Positions 17,001 to 17,334 of a stretch of 17,334 nucleotides of DNA are shown one piece after another. The notes beneath the pieces are model-generated. The model was not told the origin of the DNA. It worked only from the letters and a program-made list of their open reading frames with translations, and made no database searches. The DNA is taken from positions 1 through 17,334 of the forward strand of contig CAMWUH010000016.1 in assembly GCA_947177325.1 (NCBI GenBank), given 5' to 3'. The DNA comes from an uncultured Bacteroidales bacterium. GTDB taxonomy: Bacteria > Bacteroidota > Bacteroidia > Bacteroidales > Muribaculaceae. Within the stretch, counting starts at the first letter, position 1, and each line of letters opens with the position of its first letter. The position numbers and the translations under genes are program-made.

Positions 17001-17183
17001 TTATTCTTCATCTATTGCTCTATCACGCACTTCTAAAGAGAACCACTTGTTATCTAAAATGCAATTAAGTCTGTCTTTCTCTGATGTAATCTGTCCATTC
17101 CCTGCCATTTTTGCCCCTGAAATTCTGCTGAGTGCTTTATTTACTTCCTGCTGTAAATCTGTTAAAGGCAGAATAGAGATAAT
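17001..17183 (-). CDS. Small orphan ORF with no standard start at its ribosome site
   Basis: Not recognised. The frame is open for 60 codons from the TAG at 17186-17184 to a TAA at 17003-17001, rich in charged residues (for example SEKDRLN and EVRDRAIDEE), with no membrane segment or signal peptide. The first ATG is at 17108 (35 codons, MAGNGQITSEK). A perfect AGGAGG lies 7 bases before the first open codon, which is ATT, a very rare start. Either ATT or CTG (17171) is used, the 5' end is damaged, or the gene starts at 17108 with no ribosome site. It is in the same frame as the macroglobulin gene, separated only by the TAA. Confidence 0.3.
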   Translation of the reverse strand: MISILPLTDLQQEVNKALSRISGAKMAGNGQITSEKDRLNCILDNKWFSLEVRDRAIDEE

Positions 17184-17190
17184 CTAAAAT

Positions 17191-17196
17191 CCTCCT
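17191..17196 (-). promoter_or_regulatory. Strong Shine-Dalgarno-like AGGAGG without an ATG behind it
   Basis: AGGAGG on the minus strand is a full anti-Shine-Dalgarno match. No ATG, GTG or TTG lies within the normal 4-12 bases downstream. Such a strong site is atypical for Bacteroidetes and fits the idea that this end has another origin. Confidence 0.35.
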
Positions 17197-17227
17197 ATGT
17201 GGACACGTAATGGGAAAGAAGGGGTAT

Positions 17228-17264
17228 AAAATTATCTAACTACAGGGTCTGTGTAGATAATTTT
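17228..17264. terminator. Two-tier hairpin with T-rich flank, terminator-like
   Basis: A perfect 11-base inverted repeat (AAAATTATCTA at 17228-17238 and its complement at 17254-17264) encloses a second stem ACAG/CTGT (17242-17245, 17249-17252) with a 3-base loop. On the plus strand the outer arm ends in a run of six T (17261-17266). On the minus strand it ends in four T. The stop codon of the gene tail at 17236 lies inside the arm. It most resembles a bidirectional intrinsic terminator. Confidence 0.5.
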
Positions 17265-17334
17265 TTACCACTATTTTCTTATAGCAGTCTTCAAGTTTCC
17301 AAAGTTCACCTTTTATAATAGATACGCTACAGTT
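17236..17334 (-). CDS. C-terminal tail of an unrecognised gene (cut by window edge)
   Basis: Not recognised. The frame is open from the right edge for 32 codons to a TAG at 17238-17236. It contains the stretch KGELWKLEDCYKKIVVKNYL, rich in Lys and aromatic residues, like the basic tail of a soluble or nucleic-acid-binding protein. The stop codon falls inside a terminator-like hairpin, as expected for the real 3' end of a gene, which is the main support for it being coding. With only 32 residues, chance cannot be ruled out. Confidence 0.35.
   Translation of the reverse strand, partial: NCSVSIIKGELWKLEDCYKKIVVKNYLHRPCS

Larger units (their letters stand above)
16950..17334. other. AT-rich segment of different origin, boundary near 17000
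   Basis: From 17001 to 17334 I count 117 G+C of 334 bases (35%), against 110 of 240 (46%) in 16741-16980. The segment holds a gene tail, a hairpin, an AGGAGG box and a small ORF, none resembling the start of a macroglobulin gene. The change occurs within about 50 bases of where that gene loses its expected N-terminus. The exact join cannot be fixed by eye; no flanking direct repeat or terminal inverted repeat was recognised. It could be an inserted element or a chimeric assembly end. Confidence 0.55.

Noticed and set aside
1..17334. CRISPR array, tRNA or rRNA genes, complete insertion sequence
   Set aside because: No regularly spaced repeats, no cloverleaf-like segment, no rRNA-like sequence and no transposase motifs were seen on either strand.

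Overview
This 17.3 kb window carries the energy-generating core of a Bacteroidetes (Bacteroidales-like) bacterium. The lineage call rests on a fused NuoC-NuoD protein, the gene order atpD-C-B-E-F-H-A-G, an AtpB with a signal peptide and long pre-membrane extension, a very short epsilon subunit, a -7 box of the Bacteroides TAnnTTTG type, and a Bacteroidetes-style giant alpha-2-macroglobulin. A gut Muribaculaceae-like organism is a reasonable guess but cannot be shown from this sequence. Every supported gene lies on the minus strand, so transcription runs from right to left.

Layout in transcription order. (1) 17334-17001: an AT-rich segment (35% G+C by count, against 46% in the adjoining 240 bases) with the tail of an unrecognised gene, a strong hairpin and a small orphan ORF. 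It looks foreign to the rest. (2) 16949-11649: a 1766-codon alpha-2-macroglobulin-like gene with no signal peptide and no ATG at its 5' end, directly abutting the AT-rich segment. (3) 11652-10699: ribD, overlapping the macroglobulin stop codon by 4 bases. (4) 10698-10446: an intergenic region with a good Bacteroidetes -7 element. (5) 10445-6642: nuoA, nuoB, nuoCD and nuoH of respiratory complex I. (6) 6593-1: the complete ATP synthase set atpD, C, B, E, F, H, A and the first 109 codons of atpG, cut by the window edge.

The energy genes fit together functionally. Complex I pumps ions during quinone reduction and the F1Fo ATP synthase spends that gradient. The visible c subunit lacks the sodium-type ligands, so the synthase is probably proton driven. 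The unusual point is the layout: the nuo run stops after nuoH, where nuoI would normally follow, and atpD starts only 48 bases later, so the two complexes appear to share one transcript.

Other points worth a second look are a RibD with an apparent in-frame deletion of about 50 residues in its reductase domain, a macroglobulin whose thioester motif position reads TSIS, a strong RNA hairpin between atpE and atpF, and the compositional break near position 17000. I found no CRISPR array, tRNA, rRNA or complete insertion sequence. I see no clear evidence of a wholly new biological system; the strongest leads are the nuo-atp junction and the right-hand boundary.
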